From NCBI RefSeq assembly GCF_010367455.1, contig NZ_WRPR01000033.1, positions 23,877 to 87,876 of the forward strand: a stretch of 64,000 nucleotides of DNA, given 5' to 3'. This document shows positions 51,015 through 60,434 of the stretch, piece after piece. The notes beneath the pieces are model-generated. The model was not told where the DNA came from. It saw nothing but the letters and a program-made list of their open reading frames with translations, and did no database searches. Each line of letters begins with the position of its first letter. The stretch's first letter is position 1. Both the position numbers and the translations under genes were made by a program. The DNA comes from Candidatus Laterigemmans baculatus. GTDB taxonomy: Bacteria; Planctomycetota; Planctomycetia; Pirellulales; Pirellulaceae.

Positions 51015-54000
51015 ATGCCTCGACCATGTGCTCCGTTGTCATCCGGTTCCCGTCGTTCCACGGCAATGCTTGCGACCTCGCTCGCCGTGGCGTTCTGCTT
51101 CATGGCTTTCTGCTCGGGGAAGCCTGCTTCCGCTGCCGATGCGGCCAGGCCGGCTGAGGTCAAGCACCGGATCGTGTTCATCGCCGGAGCGGCCAGCCAT
51201 GGGTTTGGCTCGCACGAGCACTATGCCGGCTGCCGCTTGCTGGCCGACTCGCTCAACGCCGTCGGGAGGGGCGTTCAAGCCGAAGTTGTCCGGGGCTGGC
51301 CGGCGGACGCGAGCGTGCTGGAGCAGGCCGATTCGATCGTGATCTATGCCGATGGCGGCGGCGGGCACCCTGCTCTCGCCCACCGCGATCAGCTGGCCAA
51401 GTTGCTTCAAGCGGGCAAGGGATTCGTCTGCTTGCACTATGCAGTGGAAGTGCCAGCGGGAGAGCCGGGCGACGACTTTCTACAGTGGCTCGGCGGCTAC
51501 TTTGAAACCCACTGGTCGGTCAATCCGGTCTGGGAGGCTGAGTTTACCGAGCTGCCCAAGTCGGCCGTGGCCCGGGGCGTCGAGCCTTTCACGATCCAGG
51601 ACGAATGGTACTTTCACCTGCGGTTTCGTTCGCAGATGCAAGGGATCACTCCCATCCTTTCAGCGGTTCCGCCGGAGTCGACGATGCGCCGACCCGACGG
51701 ACCGCACAGTGGTAATCCCGCGGTCCGCCGCGAAGTCGCGGAGCGGAAACCGCAGACGGTGGCCTGGACATTCGAGCGTCCCGGCGGTGGCCGATCCTTT
51801 GGGTTCACCGGCGGCCATTTCCACTGGAACTGGGGCCGCGCGGAACAGCTGCGGTTGGTGGCGAATGCGATCCTCTGGACGGCCGGAGGCGAAGTGCCCG
51901 AGGGAGGCGTGCCGCTGCAGGAAGTCGATGTCGAAAAGCTTCTCGACGATCAAGACTACGACCGTCCCAAGAACTTCGACTCCGAAGCAATCAAACAGCA
52001 GTTCAAACTCTCCGCCGTTCCGCAAGTCGCAACACCCACGATGCTCGTTAACCAACAAGCGACTTCGGAAGCGGAGCAGCGGAACGCCGAAAACGCGGTT
52101 GCCGGATTGAAGGTCGCCAAAGGGTTGGAAGTGACGCTGGTCGCAAGCGAGCCGGAGCTTCGTAGTCTCACGAATCTTGTCATCGATGACCGAGGGCGGA
52201 TCTGGGTCATCGATGTGATGAACTATCGCGCCCACCAAGGGCGCAGGCCTGAAGGGGATCGGATTCTGATTCTCGAAGACACGACGGGCGACGGGGTGGC
52301 CGATGATGTAAAGGTCTATTACCAGGGCAACGATATCAACTCGGCGATGGGACTCTGTCTGCTCGGTGACGAGGTGATCGTCTCCGCCGCGCCTTACGTG
52401 TGGAAGTTCACCGACACCGATGGCGATGATCGCCCTGATAAGAAAGTCGCTCTATTTACCGACACTGGACAGCCGCAGCACGACCACAGCAATCATTCGT
52501 TTGTGTTCGGACCCGACGGCAAGCTGTATTGGAATTTTGGCAATACTGGGGGAGCGGTTAAAGGTCCGAATGGCGAAGTGGTCGTCGATATCCATGGTCG
52601 CCCGGTCGTCGACAACGGTCGTCCTTTCTATGGCGGGATGCCCTTTCGCTGCGATTTGGATGGCAGCAATCTGGAAGTCCTCGCCCACAACTTTCGCAAC
52701 AACTGGGAAACCACCGTCGACTCCTTTGGCACTCTCTGGCAGAGCGACAACGACGATGACGGCAACCGGGGGTGCCGGATCAACTTTGTGATGGAGCAGG
52801 GAAATTACGGCTACCGCTCGGAGATCGACGGCAGTTCGTGGCGGCAATCGCGGATCGGCCTCGAGAAGGAGATTCCCCTGCAGCACTGGCATTTGAACGA
52901 TCCGGGCGTCGTCCCGAATCTGCTGCAGACCGGTGCGGGATCACCGACCGGAATTTGCGTCTACGAAGGCCGCCTGCTGCCCGAGCGGTTTTGGGACGAG
53001 GTGATTCACTGCGATGCCGGTCCGAACGTGGTCCGCGCTTATCCGGCCGAGCGAGCGGGGGCGGGTTACACGGCGACCATCGAGCCGATCTTGACCGGGA
53101 CCCGCGACCAGTGGTTCCGGCCGGCTGATGTCTGCGTGGCTCCCGACGGCTCGCTGTTCGTCACCGATTGGTACGACCCGGGTGTCGGTGGGCACCGGAT
53201 GGGAGACCTCGACCGCGGACGGCTGTTCCGCATCGCTCCCAAGGGAACGGAGTATCGAGTTCCCAAGTTCGATTATTCGACCGCCGCCGGTGCTGCCGCT
53301 GCGCTCCGCAATCCGAATCTGGCGGTTCGCTTCAAAGCGTGGATGGCGCTGCACGAACTGGGAACGGCAGCGGAGCCAGAACTGCTCGAGCTGTGGCGGG
53401 ATGAGAATCCGCGGATCCGGGCTCGCGCCCTGTGGCTGCTCGGCAAGATCGAAGGGCGTGGCGAGCACTACGTGGAGCTGGCGCTTTCGGACGCGGACGA
53501 AGACATTCGCGTGACCGGGGTGCGGCTGGCAAAGCATCTGCAAATGCCGATGGCGCCGGTCGCTGCTCGGGTCACCGGCGATGCATCGGCGGCGGTTCGG
53601 CGCGAAGCGGCGATCGCGCTGCGATTTGACACGAGCGCCGAGATGCCACGGGTGTGGGCGGAGCTTGCGGCCCGCCATGACGGCAGCGACCGGTGGTACC
53701 TGGAAGCTCTCGGGATCGGGTCGGATCTTCGCAGCGACGAATGCTTTGCGGCTTGGCTGGAGCGCGTCGGCGACGATTGGAAGACTGCCGCAGGGCGGGA
53801 CATCGTCTGGCGGGTGCGGGCCCGCGAGGCGGCAATGAAAATGGCCGAGTTGGTGCAGGATCCCGCGCTGCCGCTGGAGGCGACCGACCGCTACTTCCGT
53901 TCACTCGAGTTCCATCCGCCGGAGATCCGCACCGAAGCGCTGCGGGGATTGCTCACCGCGGCCGAGAAGCGTGACGAAGGGCCGGCACGTGGTGATGCTC

Positions 54001-55040
54001 GCGGCGACGCGGTGCTGGTCCGTGCGGTGGAGCGAATGAGCGACATCGATTGGCGGGCCGCGGAGTCGACGCGTTTGGCGGTCGAGCGGCATATTCGGCA
54101 TTCCTCGGGCTCGCCGGAGTTCGTGGCTCTGGTCAAGCAGTTCCAGCCAGCGGGTATGGAGGACGAGCTGCTGGTCTACGCGCTCGCTCACGGCGACGAC
54201 ACGACGGCCGTCGAAGCGACGGAACTCTTGATCGCTTCGCCGCAGGGCCGCACGGTGGCGGCCGCTACGTTAGGAATCGAGGAAGGGGCACCGGCGATGG
54301 CTCGGCTGCTCGGCTTGCTGGGGTCGCCGGCGGCGATCGAGCTGCTCGATCCGCTCATCCGCGACCCCGAGCAGCCCTACCCGGTCCGCTCGGCCGCGGT
54401 GCGCGGCATGGCATCGAATCAGCTGGGCGGTCAACAGTTGCTCGAATTGGCTGCGAAGCAACAGCTGGCGGCGGACACGCGGCTGCTGGCCGGCGACCTG
54501 CTGTCCCGCAGCTCGAACGAGAAGCTCAAGCAGCGAGCCGCGCAACTCCTGCCGCTTCCGGAGTCGACCGACGCCTCGCCGCTGCCGCCGCTCGACGAAC
54601 TCGTTGCAATGAAGGGAGACGCGTCGCGAGGGCGGGAGTTGTTCGCGGGCAAGGCGACGTGCGCAAACTGCCACCGGGTGGCCGGATCGGGCAAGGAGGT
54701 CGGTCCCGACCTGTCGGAGATCGGCGATAAACTCTCCCGCGAAGCGATGATGGTCTCGATCCTCGACCCGAGCGCGGGCATCAGCCACAACTACGAGAAC
54801 TACGTCTGCTTGCTCGACAGCGGTCAGATCATCACCGGCGTCCTGATCAACCGAACCGACGACGCGGTCACGCTCCGCACGGCCGAGGCGATCGACCGGA
54901 CGATCCCGACGAGCGAGATCGAAGAGCTGAAGAAGAGCGAGAAATCGATCATGCCCGACAACCTCCACCACACGATCGACCCGCAGGGCCTGGTCGACCT
55001 CATCGCGTACATGGAGACGCTGAAGAAGGGGAAGGATTGA
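51015..55040 (+). CDS. ThuA - PVC-type heme-binding CxxCH protein
   Basis: 1341 residues. A signal-like N-terminus (SRRSTAMLATSLAVAF) leads to a ThuA-like domain (about 45-310; IVFIAGAASHGFGSHEH, LHYAVE), a PVC-type beta-propeller dehydrogenase domain (about 375-750; VIDDRGRIWVIDVMNYRAH, GNYGYRSEIDG), a HEAT-like repeat region (about 790-1180), and a C-terminal cytochrome c domain with CANCH beginning at about Cys1216. Planctomycetes use many such exported heme proteins, thought to oxidise sugars or polyols. Start ATG at 51015 is chosen to keep the signal peptide; 51066 is the alternative. The reaction is unknown. Confidence 0.9.
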   Translation: MPRPCAPLSSGSRRSTAMLATSLAVAFCFMAFCSGKPASAADAARPAEVKHRIVFIAGAASHGFGSHEHYAGCRLLADSLNAVGRGVQAEVVRGWPADASVLEQADSIVIYADGGGGHPALAHRDQLAKLLQAGKGFVCLHYAVEVPAGEPGDDFLQWLGGYFETHWSVNPVWEAEFTELPKSAVARGVEPFTIQDEWYFHLRFRSQMQGITPILSAVPPESTMRRPDGPHSGNPAVRREVAERKPQTVAWTFERPGGGRSFGFTGGHFHWNWGRAEQLRLVANAILWTAGGEVPEGGVPLQEVDVEKLLDDQDYDRPKNFDSEAIKQQFKLSAVPQVATPTMLVNQQATSEAEQRNAENAVAGLKVAKGLEVTLVASEPELRSLTNLVIDDRGRIWVIDVMNYRAHQGRRPEGDRILILEDTTGDGVADDVKVYYQGNDINSAMGLCLLGDEVIVSAAPYVWKFTDTDGDDRPDKKVALFTDTGQPQHDHSNHSFVFGPDGKLYWNFGNTGGAVKGPNGEVVVDIHGRPVVDNGRPFYGGMPFRCDLDGSNLEVLAHNFRNNWETTVDSFGTLWQSDNDDDGNRGCRINFVMEQGNYGYRSEIDGSSWRQSRIGLEKEIPLQHWHLNDPGVVPNLLQTGAGSPTGICVYEGRLLPERFWDEVIHCDAGPNVVRAYPAERAGAGYTATIEPILTGTRDQWFRPADVCVAPDGSLFVTDWYDPGVGGHRMGDLDRGRLFRIAPKGTEYRVPKFDYSTAAGAAAALRNPNLAVRFKAWMALHELGTAAEPELLELWRDENPRIRARALWLLGKIEGRGEHYVELALSDADEDIRVTGVRLAKHLQMPMAPVAARVTGDASAAVRREAAIALRFDTSAEMPRVWAELAARHDGSDRWYLEALGIGSDLRSDECFAAWLERVGDDWKTAAGRDIVWRVRAREAAMKMAELVQDPALPLEATDRYFRSLEFHPPEIRTEALRGLLTAAEKRDEGPARGDARGDAVLVRAVERMSDIDWRAAESTRLAVERHIRHSSGSPEFVALVKQFQPAGMEDELLVYALAHGDDTTAVEATELLIASPQGRTVAAATLGIEEGAPAMARLLGLLGSPAAIELLDPLIRDPEQPYPVRSAAVRGMASNQLGGQQLLELAAKQQLAADTRLLAGDLLSRSSNEKLKQRAAQLLPLPESTDASPLPPLDELVAMKGDASRGRELFAGKATCANCHRVAGSGKEVGPDLSEIGDKLSREAMMVSILDPSAGISHNYENYVCLLDSGQIITGVLINRTDDAVTLRTAEAIDRTIPTSEIEELKKSEKSIMPDNLHHTIDPQGLVDLIAYMETLKKGKD

Positions 55041-55074
55041 GGCTTCGTCATCGTCAGCCCGAAGGGCTCAAACA

Positions 55075-55125
55075 TATCAGCCCAGGGCAGAGCAACGCGG
55101 CGAAGCCGCAACGCGCCGCCCTGGG
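55075..55125. repeat. Hairpin between ThuA/heme gene and rhamnulokinase
   Basis: CCCAGGGC at 55081 pairs with GCCCTGGG at 55118-55125, with an inner GCGGCGAAGCCGC stem. It lies between convergent genes and may end both transcripts. Confidence 0.75.
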
Positions 55126-55151
55126 TGCTCGATGCAATCCCAACCGCGAGC

Positions 55152-56639
55152 TCAGCTCCCCAGCCGTTCAAACCGGGCGGCTGCTTCGTCGTAGGGGGCG
55201 GTGTTCTGCGGCTCGTAGATGTTGGGGTTAAAGCTGCGGCGGACCAGGGCTCGAGCATCTTCGACCGAGCTGAGGGTTCCGATGCCGATCATCTGCATCA
55301 GCAGGTTTCCGATCGCCGTGGCTTCGGCCGGTCCGGCGACGACGCGACGCCCACAGGCATCGGCCGTCATCTGGCAGAGCAGCGGGTTTTGCGAGCCGCC
55401 CCCGACGACGTGGATCGTCTCGATGCGGCTGCCTGTCAGCGATTCGAGCGCTTCGATGCTTTTGCGGTACCGCAGCGCCAAGCCTTCGAGCGCGGCTCGG
55501 AAGAGCGAGCCTTCGTCGTCGGGGAAGGTCTGACCGGTGCGGCGGGTCGTGCCGCGGATCGCTTCGATCATGTTCTCCGGAGCGACGAACTCGGGATCGT
55601 CCGGGTCGAGAAGAAAGCTCAGCGGAGTTGCCGAAGCGGCTTTGGCGACCATGTCCTCCCACGAGATCTCCCGCCCCTGTCGCTCCAAGGCCGCCCGGAT
55701 TTGCTGGAAGATCCACAGCCCGCCGATGTTCTTGAGCAACCGCGTGCTGCCTCCCACCCCGCATTCGTTGGTGAAGTTGAGCGCGGCACAGGCGTCGGTG
55801 ATCTTCGCCGCCGGCAGCTCGCAGCCGATCAGCGACCAGGTGCCGCTGCTGATGTAGCACCAGTCAGGGTGCGAGGGGGCGAAGCCGTTTGCGGGAACGG
55901 CCAACACGGCTGAACCGGTATCGTGGGTTGCCGGAAGGACCACCGGCACGTCGCGGAGTCCAGTGCGGCTGGCGACCGAAGGTTGGACCATTCCGAGCGT
56001 CGTGCCCGGCGGCTGGATGGTACAGAACAGGCCGCGCGGAATCCCCAGCCCTTCGATGACCGTGTCGGACCAGTCGCGCGTTTGCGGATTGAACAGCTGC
56101 GTCGTCGAGGCGTTGGTCATCTCGGCCGATTTGACGCCGGTGAGCAACCAGTGAAAGAAGTCGGGAATCATCAGCAGCGACTCGGCGATCTGCAACCGCG
56201 CCGCCGAGGCTCGCACGTCGGCGAGCAACTGGTAGGCGGTATTGATCTCCATGAACTGCAGCCCCGTCTCGGCGAACAGCGTCTCGCGAGGAACCCGCTC
56301 GTAAGCGTGGGGCAGGATTCCACGGGTGCGAGGATCGCGATAATGGACCGCCGGGCCAACCAGGTGATCGTCTCGGTCGAGCAGCACGTAGTCGACGCCC
56401 CACGTGGCGACACCGACCGATGCGACGCGGGAGTTGTCGGCTGCTTGGCGAAGCCCGTGCTGGATCTCACTCCACAGGCCGAGCATGTTCCAGCACATCT
56501 GGTTGGGAAGCAGGACCGGCTCGTTGGCGAACCGAGCGACGGTCTCCATCCGCAGTGCGTCGTCGGCGATTCCGCCAGAGATCACGCGTCCGCCGGACGC
56601 TCCCAAATCGATGGCAAGGTGGACGGGGTAGTCGGTCAT
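55152..56639 (-). CDS. rhaB: Rhamnulokinase (FGGY family)
   Basis: 495 residues, normal for RhaB. Phosphorylates L-rhamnulose in rhamnose catabolism. The N-terminal actin-like ATPase domain begins LAIDLGASGGRVISG; WGVDYVLLD, ATHDTGSAV and the C-terminal HVVGGGSQNPLLCQMTADACGRRV are typical. RhaA and RhaD are not adjacent, so another FGGY sugar such as fuculose cannot be fully excluded. Confidence 0.9.
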   Translation of the reverse strand: MTDYPVHLAIDLGASGGRVISGGIADDALRMETVARFANEPVLLPNQMCWNMLGLWSEIQHGLRQAADNSRVASVGVATWGVDYVLLDRDDHLVGPAVHYRDPRTRGILPHAYERVPRETLFAETGLQFMEINTAYQLLADVRASAARLQIAESLLMIPDFFHWLLTGVKSAEMTNASTTQLFNPQTRDWSDTVIEGLGIPRGLFCTIQPPGTTLGMVQPSVASRTGLRDVPVVLPATHDTGSAVLAVPANGFAPSHPDWCYISSGTWSLIGCELPAAKITDACAALNFTNECGVGGSTRLLKNIGGLWIFQQIRAALERQGREISWEDMVAKAASATPLSFLLDPDDPEFVAPENMIEAIRGTTRRTGQTFPDDEGSLFRAALEGLALRYRKSIEALESLTGSRIETIHVVGGGSQNPLLCQMTADACGRRVVAGPAEATAIGNLLMQMIGIGTLSSVEDARALVRRSFNPNIYEPQNTAPYDEAAARFERLGS

Positions 56640-56738
56640 GAGGGAGCCAAGGAGGAGAGGGCGTTGGGGGAAGGGTGTTGTCTCGGGTGGGGGCCCAAAT
56701 GGTGACTTGCCAAACGGCGAGCGTCAACTTCGCGTGCG

Positions 56739-56861
56739 ATAGTCGCCTTTCGCTCCGCATAGTCGCCTTTCGCTCCGCGAAAGTTGCGCAGAAGCGCTAC
56801 TTTCGCGGAGCGAAAGGCGACTATGGGTGGCAACGCTACTTTCGCGGAGCGAAAGGCGACT
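56739..56861. repeat. Four family C arms, TTTCGCTCCGCGAAAG type
   Basis: Two forward arms (56739-56758, 56759-56785) face two reversed arms (56799-56824, 56838-56861). The cluster lies between the divergent rhaB and thuA genes and reads through as a false peptide ATFAERKAT in the thuA frame. Confidence 0.95.
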
Positions 56862-56951
56862 CAGGTTGCGAGAATCGGCAGCCCCGGTACAAAAATGGTT
56901 CGCCGATTGTTCCGTTCTCCGCGTCGCCGCGGCCACTCAGGAAAGTTTTGC

Positions 56952-57674
56952 ATGCCCCAGCCGATTCGCGTCACCGTTTGGAACGAGTTCGTCCACGAGC
57001 GGGAGCGGGAGGATGTGCGGAAGGTTTATCCCGACGGATTGCATCAGGTGATCGCCGAAGGGCTGCGGGCGTCGCTCGGCGAGGCCGTCGAAGTCCGAAC
57101 CGCGACGCTCGACGAACCGGAGCACGGTTTGCCCGAGGAGGTTTTGCAGTCGACCGACGTGCTGCTGTGGTGGGGACATGCCGCCCATGACCGGGTCGAC
57201 GACGAGGTGGTCGCGCGGGTCCATTCACGTGTGCTCGACGGAATGGGATTGCTCGTCCTGCACAGCGGCCACGGCTCGAAAATTTTCCGCCGCTTGATGG
57301 GCACCAGCTGCATGCTGCGGTGGCGGGAGGCGGGAGAGCGGGAACGCTTGTGGGTGGTCGATCCGAGCCACCCGATCCTCGATGGGCTCGGAACCGACGT
57401 GATCGAGATCGAGCAAGCCGAGATGTATGGCGAGTTCTTTGACATCCCGGCCCCCGACGAGCTGTTGATGATCAGCTCGTTCGCCGGCGGCGAAGTCTTT
57501 CGCAGCGGCTGCACGTTCCGCCGCGGCAAAGGCAAGATCTTCTACTTTCGCCCGGGCCACGAACTCTACCCAATCTACTATCACCCGCAGGTCCGCCAGG
57601 TGATCGCCGGTGGCGTCCGCTGGGCCGTTCCCAGCGGCACGCCCTACACGCAGGAAGCCCGCCACTGCCCGTAG
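56952..57674 (+). CDS. thuA: ThuA-domain trehalose-utilisation-like protein
   Basis: 240 residues. ThuA/class I glutamine amidotransferase-like fold: [34 protein letters not shown], and [17 protein letters not shown] match the ThuA family, which includes trehalose utilisation proteins. The ATG at 56952 fits the family; an earlier frame from 56784 runs through family C palindromes. It may act with sugar-oxidation genes such as rhaB and the ThuA/heme gene nearby, but the substrate is unknown. Confidence 0.88.
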   Translation: MPQPIRVTVWNEFVHEREREDVRKVYPDGLHQVIAEGLRASLGEAVEVRTATLDEPEHGLPEEVLQSTDVLLWWGHAAHDRVDDEVVARVHSRVLDGMGLLVLHSGHGSKIFRRLMGTSCMLRWREAGERERLWVVDPSHPILDGLGTDVIEIEQAEMYGEFFDIPAPDELLMISSFAGGEVFRSGCTFRRGKGKIFYFRPGHELYPIYYHPQVRQVIAGGVRWAVPSGTPYTQEARHCP

Positions 57675-57707
57675 GCTATTGAGCCGTTTGGTTGCTGGAC
57701 CGTTTGC

Positions 57708-58397
57708 CTACTGATGCACGATTTTAGCGTCGTCGGCCACGCCGTCGCGGAAGTCGTAGGGGTGGAAGTACCGGGCGATGCGTTGGCCGAGCATATCGAG
57801 GTAGACGCGGCGAAACTTATCTTCGGTCGTCTCGGTCGTGAATAGACCGGCCGTCACCGGATAGGTGTAGTCGTCCAAAGTCCGGCGGAACTCGCGACTG
57901 CCGCTGGCAACATCGTGAACGGTGATCGTGGCCCCGGCGTGGCCGCGATACATCGTCTGCCCTTCGCGGAGCCGCAGGTCGGTCAACTCGATCGAGACGA
58001 CCTTATCGGCTTTGACGCCGCGGCCGAGGGCCACGTAGTCGATCGCTTCCCAGCCCTGCGTATCCCGCCACTGTTCGACTTCGTCTTCCCGGACGAGCTT
58101 GATGCCTTTGACTTCGGTTTTCAGGATCTCGCTCACGTAGCGGGTGAGCATCCGGGCCGAGATGTCGTTCGAATACTGGCTGGTATCGGTGATAGTGATC
58201 ACCGCGACTTTCTTGTCGGCCAAGCCCTCGTACTCCGCCGGCACGTTATCGCCGTGGACCGCGTGGATCATGTTGGCGACGAACTGGATGCACCCGGTTT
58301 GCGAGAGTCCCAGCATCACCGCCAGGGTCAGCAAGATTAAGTAGCGGAGTCGTGGGACGAGGGGACCGCGGACAAAAGCGGGTCGTTGGTCGTGCAT
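57708..58397 (-). CDS. Putative lipoprotein
   Basis: 229 residues. The signal sequence ends in LSQTGC, a lipobox with Cys36. The mature part begins VAVITITDTSQYSNDISAR and has a KVVSIELTDL strand, reminiscent of TolB/CsgG-like anticodon-type folds in envelope lipoproteins. It ends 34 bases from the convergent thuA stop. DUF2752 and M28 genes lie upstream on the same strand. Function unknown. Confidence 0.75.
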   Translation of the reverse strand: MHDQRPAFVRGPLVPRLRYLILLTLAVMLGLSQTGCIQFVANMIHAVHGDNVPAEYEGLADKKVAVITITDTSQYSNDISARMLTRYVSEILKTEVKGIKLVREDEVEQWRDTQGWEAIDYVALGRGVKADKVVSIELTDLRLREGQTMYRGHAGATITVHDVASGSREFRRTLDDYTYPVTAGLFTTETTEDKFRRVYLDMLGQRIARYFHPYDFRDGVADDAKIVHQ

Positions 58398-58449
58398 GGC
58401 GAATCCCTTCGCAAAGGCATGAGACGATCGAAGTCAGCGCAGACATGGT

Positions 58450-58953
58450 TCAGCGGGCTGCGAGCCGCAACGCCCAATCGACCAGCGTCACCGCAAGCGT
58501 GGCGAGCAATCCAATCGCCACCCCCATCACGGTTCGGGTCCCAGGGCGATCACCTCTGGCGGCCATCCATGCCGCCGCGGGTACCGTTGCCAAGGCCATG
58601 AACCCGAGCAGACAACCGCCCACGTTCGCGGTGGCCGCTTGCACGACCTGGCCACGCATGAGGTGGGCCCAGGAGGTGGTCATCCCACAGGCGGGACACC
58701 GCAGATCGAACAAAATTCGCGTGCTGCACGGGGGCAGGCCGAGTTGCTGATGGGTTCCCAAACCGGCTCCACTGGGAGTCAGCTGCGAGGCGGTCCACAA
58801 CAATCCAGCCAGCACCATGGACAACGCCGCCAGCCCCAGGCGAGAAACCACGCCCAAGCGAGCGGCGACGCGGACGTTACGTGAATCCGAAATGCCTGAC
58901 AAGGGAAGTTTTCGCTCACTCCGCTTGGGTCGACAGCCAGGTGTGGACGACAT
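58450..58953 (-). CDS. DUF2752 membrane protein
   Basis: 167 residues; the start is uncertain because it overlaps the upstream M28 gene by 38 bases and downstream GTG/TTG starts are possible. Three hydrophobic helices are separated by the family hallmark CPACGMTTSW, followed by ATANVGG. The conserved CxxC pair suggests metal or redox chemistry at the membrane. Function is not established for the family. Confidence 0.8.
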   Translation of the reverse strand: MSSTPGCRPKRSERKLPLSGISDSRNVRVAARLGVVSRLGLAALSMVLAGLLWTASQLTPSGAGLGTHQQLGLPPCSTRILFDLRCPACGMTTSWAHLMRGQVVQAATANVGGCLLGFMALATVPAAAWMAARGDRPGTRTVMGVAIGLLATLAVTLVDWALRLAAR

Positions 58954-59995
58954 AGATCACCGCCGTCAACGAGCGACCACTGCACTTATCGAGCGTGTCT
59001 TCCTGGGTGTGCCAGTAGGACTGGTGTCGGAAGCCGGGCCGCGGGTAATCGAAGTCGATCAAGTCGGTCGTGGGGATCTGGGCGATCTGGTTCAGCGGGA
59101 TGTGGTCGTCGCGGACCAGGTGGCGGATCCGCGGCTGAAACGCGTCGATCCCCAGCCGCCGGGCCGTGTTCCAAATCCCGACCGTGACGTCGCGAGCGTA
59201 GTTCCAACTGTTGCGTTCGTAGTACAGCTGCAACTCGCGGTCGCCGACCATGTCGAGCAACACGCCGGCGGTGTAGTCGACCGGCTTGGCCCCTTCAGCA
59301 TTCGCGGTGCGGGCCGCGTAGCTACGAGCAAAATAGGTCGAACCGAGGAAGTAAGGATCGCGCTGCGAATCGAAGACGAACTCCTCGCCATCGAACAGGA
59401 CCACGTCGATGCCGATCTCCGGCGGCAAGCTCGCGACGTGATGGGCCATCTCCATCAAGGCCGCGGTGCCACTGCCGCCATCGTTGGCTCCGACAAACAC
59501 TCCGCGGGGGTTGCTCGGGTCGCGGTCGGGGAACGGCCGCGTGTCGTAGTGGGCGCAGAGCAGATACCGCTTGGTCGCGTCGGGGCGAAAGCGGGCGATG
59601 AGATTTCCCAACACCACCCGTTCGCCCGTCTCGGGATGCCGCGCCTCAAACTCCTGCATCTCGACCTTGGCACCCGCTTCGGTAAAGTGCGCCGTCAGAT
59701 ACTCTTGCTGCCGGCGCATCCCCTCGGAGCCACTTGGGCGAGGACCGAAGGCGACGATTCGGGCAAGGTAGCCGAAGGCCCGCTCTTCGTCGAAAGCGGC
59801 CGGAATATCCCAGGCGGCCGGCGCATCGGCATTGCGGGGAGGGCCGTTCCACAGCCGCAGCAACCCCCAACCGAGGCCGACCAGCACGACCAGGGCGACG
59901 GCGATCACCAGCCAGCGATTGATTGGCTGCGCGCGAGGTTTCCCCGCGGTGTCGTTCGTGGCAATCGAATCGCCCTGCATCAAGCTCACGCTCAT
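58916..59995 (-). CDS. M28-family peptidase / glutaminyl cyclase-like, membrane-anchored
   Basis: 359 residues from ATG at 59995. An N-terminal helix at about 27-48 anchors the protein outside the membrane. The M28 fold has CAHYDTRP with His149, GANDGGSGTA with Asp172, and DGEEFVF with Glu204/205; a later His is in RDDHIPLNQ. The QGEEF-like arrangement and DFDYP loop are closest to glutaminyl-peptide cyclotransferases, a single-zinc offshoot of M28 aminopeptidases. I cannot decide between cyclase and peptidase. The 3' end overlaps the DUF2752 gene. Confidence 0.85.
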   Translation of the reverse strand: MSVSLMQGDSIATNDTAGKPRAQPINRWLVIAVALVVLVGLGWGLLRLWNGPPRNADAPAAWDIPAAFDEERAFGYLARIVAFGPRPSGSEGMRRQQEYLTAHFTEAGAKVEMQEFEARHPETGERVVLGNLIARFRPDATKRYLLCAHYDTRPFPDRDPSNPRGVFVGANDGGSGTAALMEMAHHVASLPPEIGIDVVLFDGEEFVFDSQRDPYFLGSTYFARSYAARTANAEGAKPVDYTAGVLLDMVGDRELQLYYERNSWNYARDVTVGIWNTARRLGIDAFQPRIRHLVRDDHIPLNQIAQIPTTDLIDFDYPRPGFRHQSYWHTQEDTLDKCSGRSLTAVIYVVHTWLSTQAE

Positions 59996-60434
59996 CTTCC
60001 GTCGCTTCGATTCTTGAAATCGGATACTTCCCCAGCCACCCCCACACCACAAAACCTCTGAGCCGTAGGCGCTGGCCTCGGGCCTCGCGCCCCTGGGTTT
60101 TCCACTGCAGAACCCGCGGCTAGCGCCGTCGGCTCAGGGTTTTTCACTGCAGAGCCCGCGGCTAGCGCCGTCGGCTCAGGGTTTTCCACTGCAGAACCCG
60201 CGGCTAGCGCCGTCGGCTGAGGTTTTTTGACAGCACCCTGCTTCGAATTCTCCCTTCGCCGTCGGGAACCGGTGGACGGCGGTGCATTCTAGCGAATTCT
60301 TCCGCTCGGGGGCGATCCGCGACGCACTGCGACAATCTTCGAAGCGATCGGGATGGGGCTCCATCGCCGGGATGTTGTACCATGGGAAGCCGATCCCACT
60401 GGTGGTCCAATTTCTCTGAAGGCGAATCGCTCCC
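59996..60434. other. Divergent intergenic region with family B tandem repeats
   Basis: The left half holds three to four near-identical GCTAGC units of about 42 bases (60054-60222). The right half has no gene or clear promoter. The region lies between the M28 gene and the HEITH/LRR gene. Confidence 0.7.
60054..60222. repeat. Tandem family B GCTAGC repeats
   Basis: One forward copy near 60060-60084 is followed by three tandem units of about 42 bases with CCCGCGGCTAGCGCCGTCGG. The perfect spacing suggests recent amplification. A related pair is at the end of the window (63742-63870). Confidence 0.9.

Noticed and set aside
60104..60222. Possible CRISPR-like tandem repeat
   Set aside because: Units of about 42 bases repeat without distinct spacers and match the dispersed GCTAGC family.
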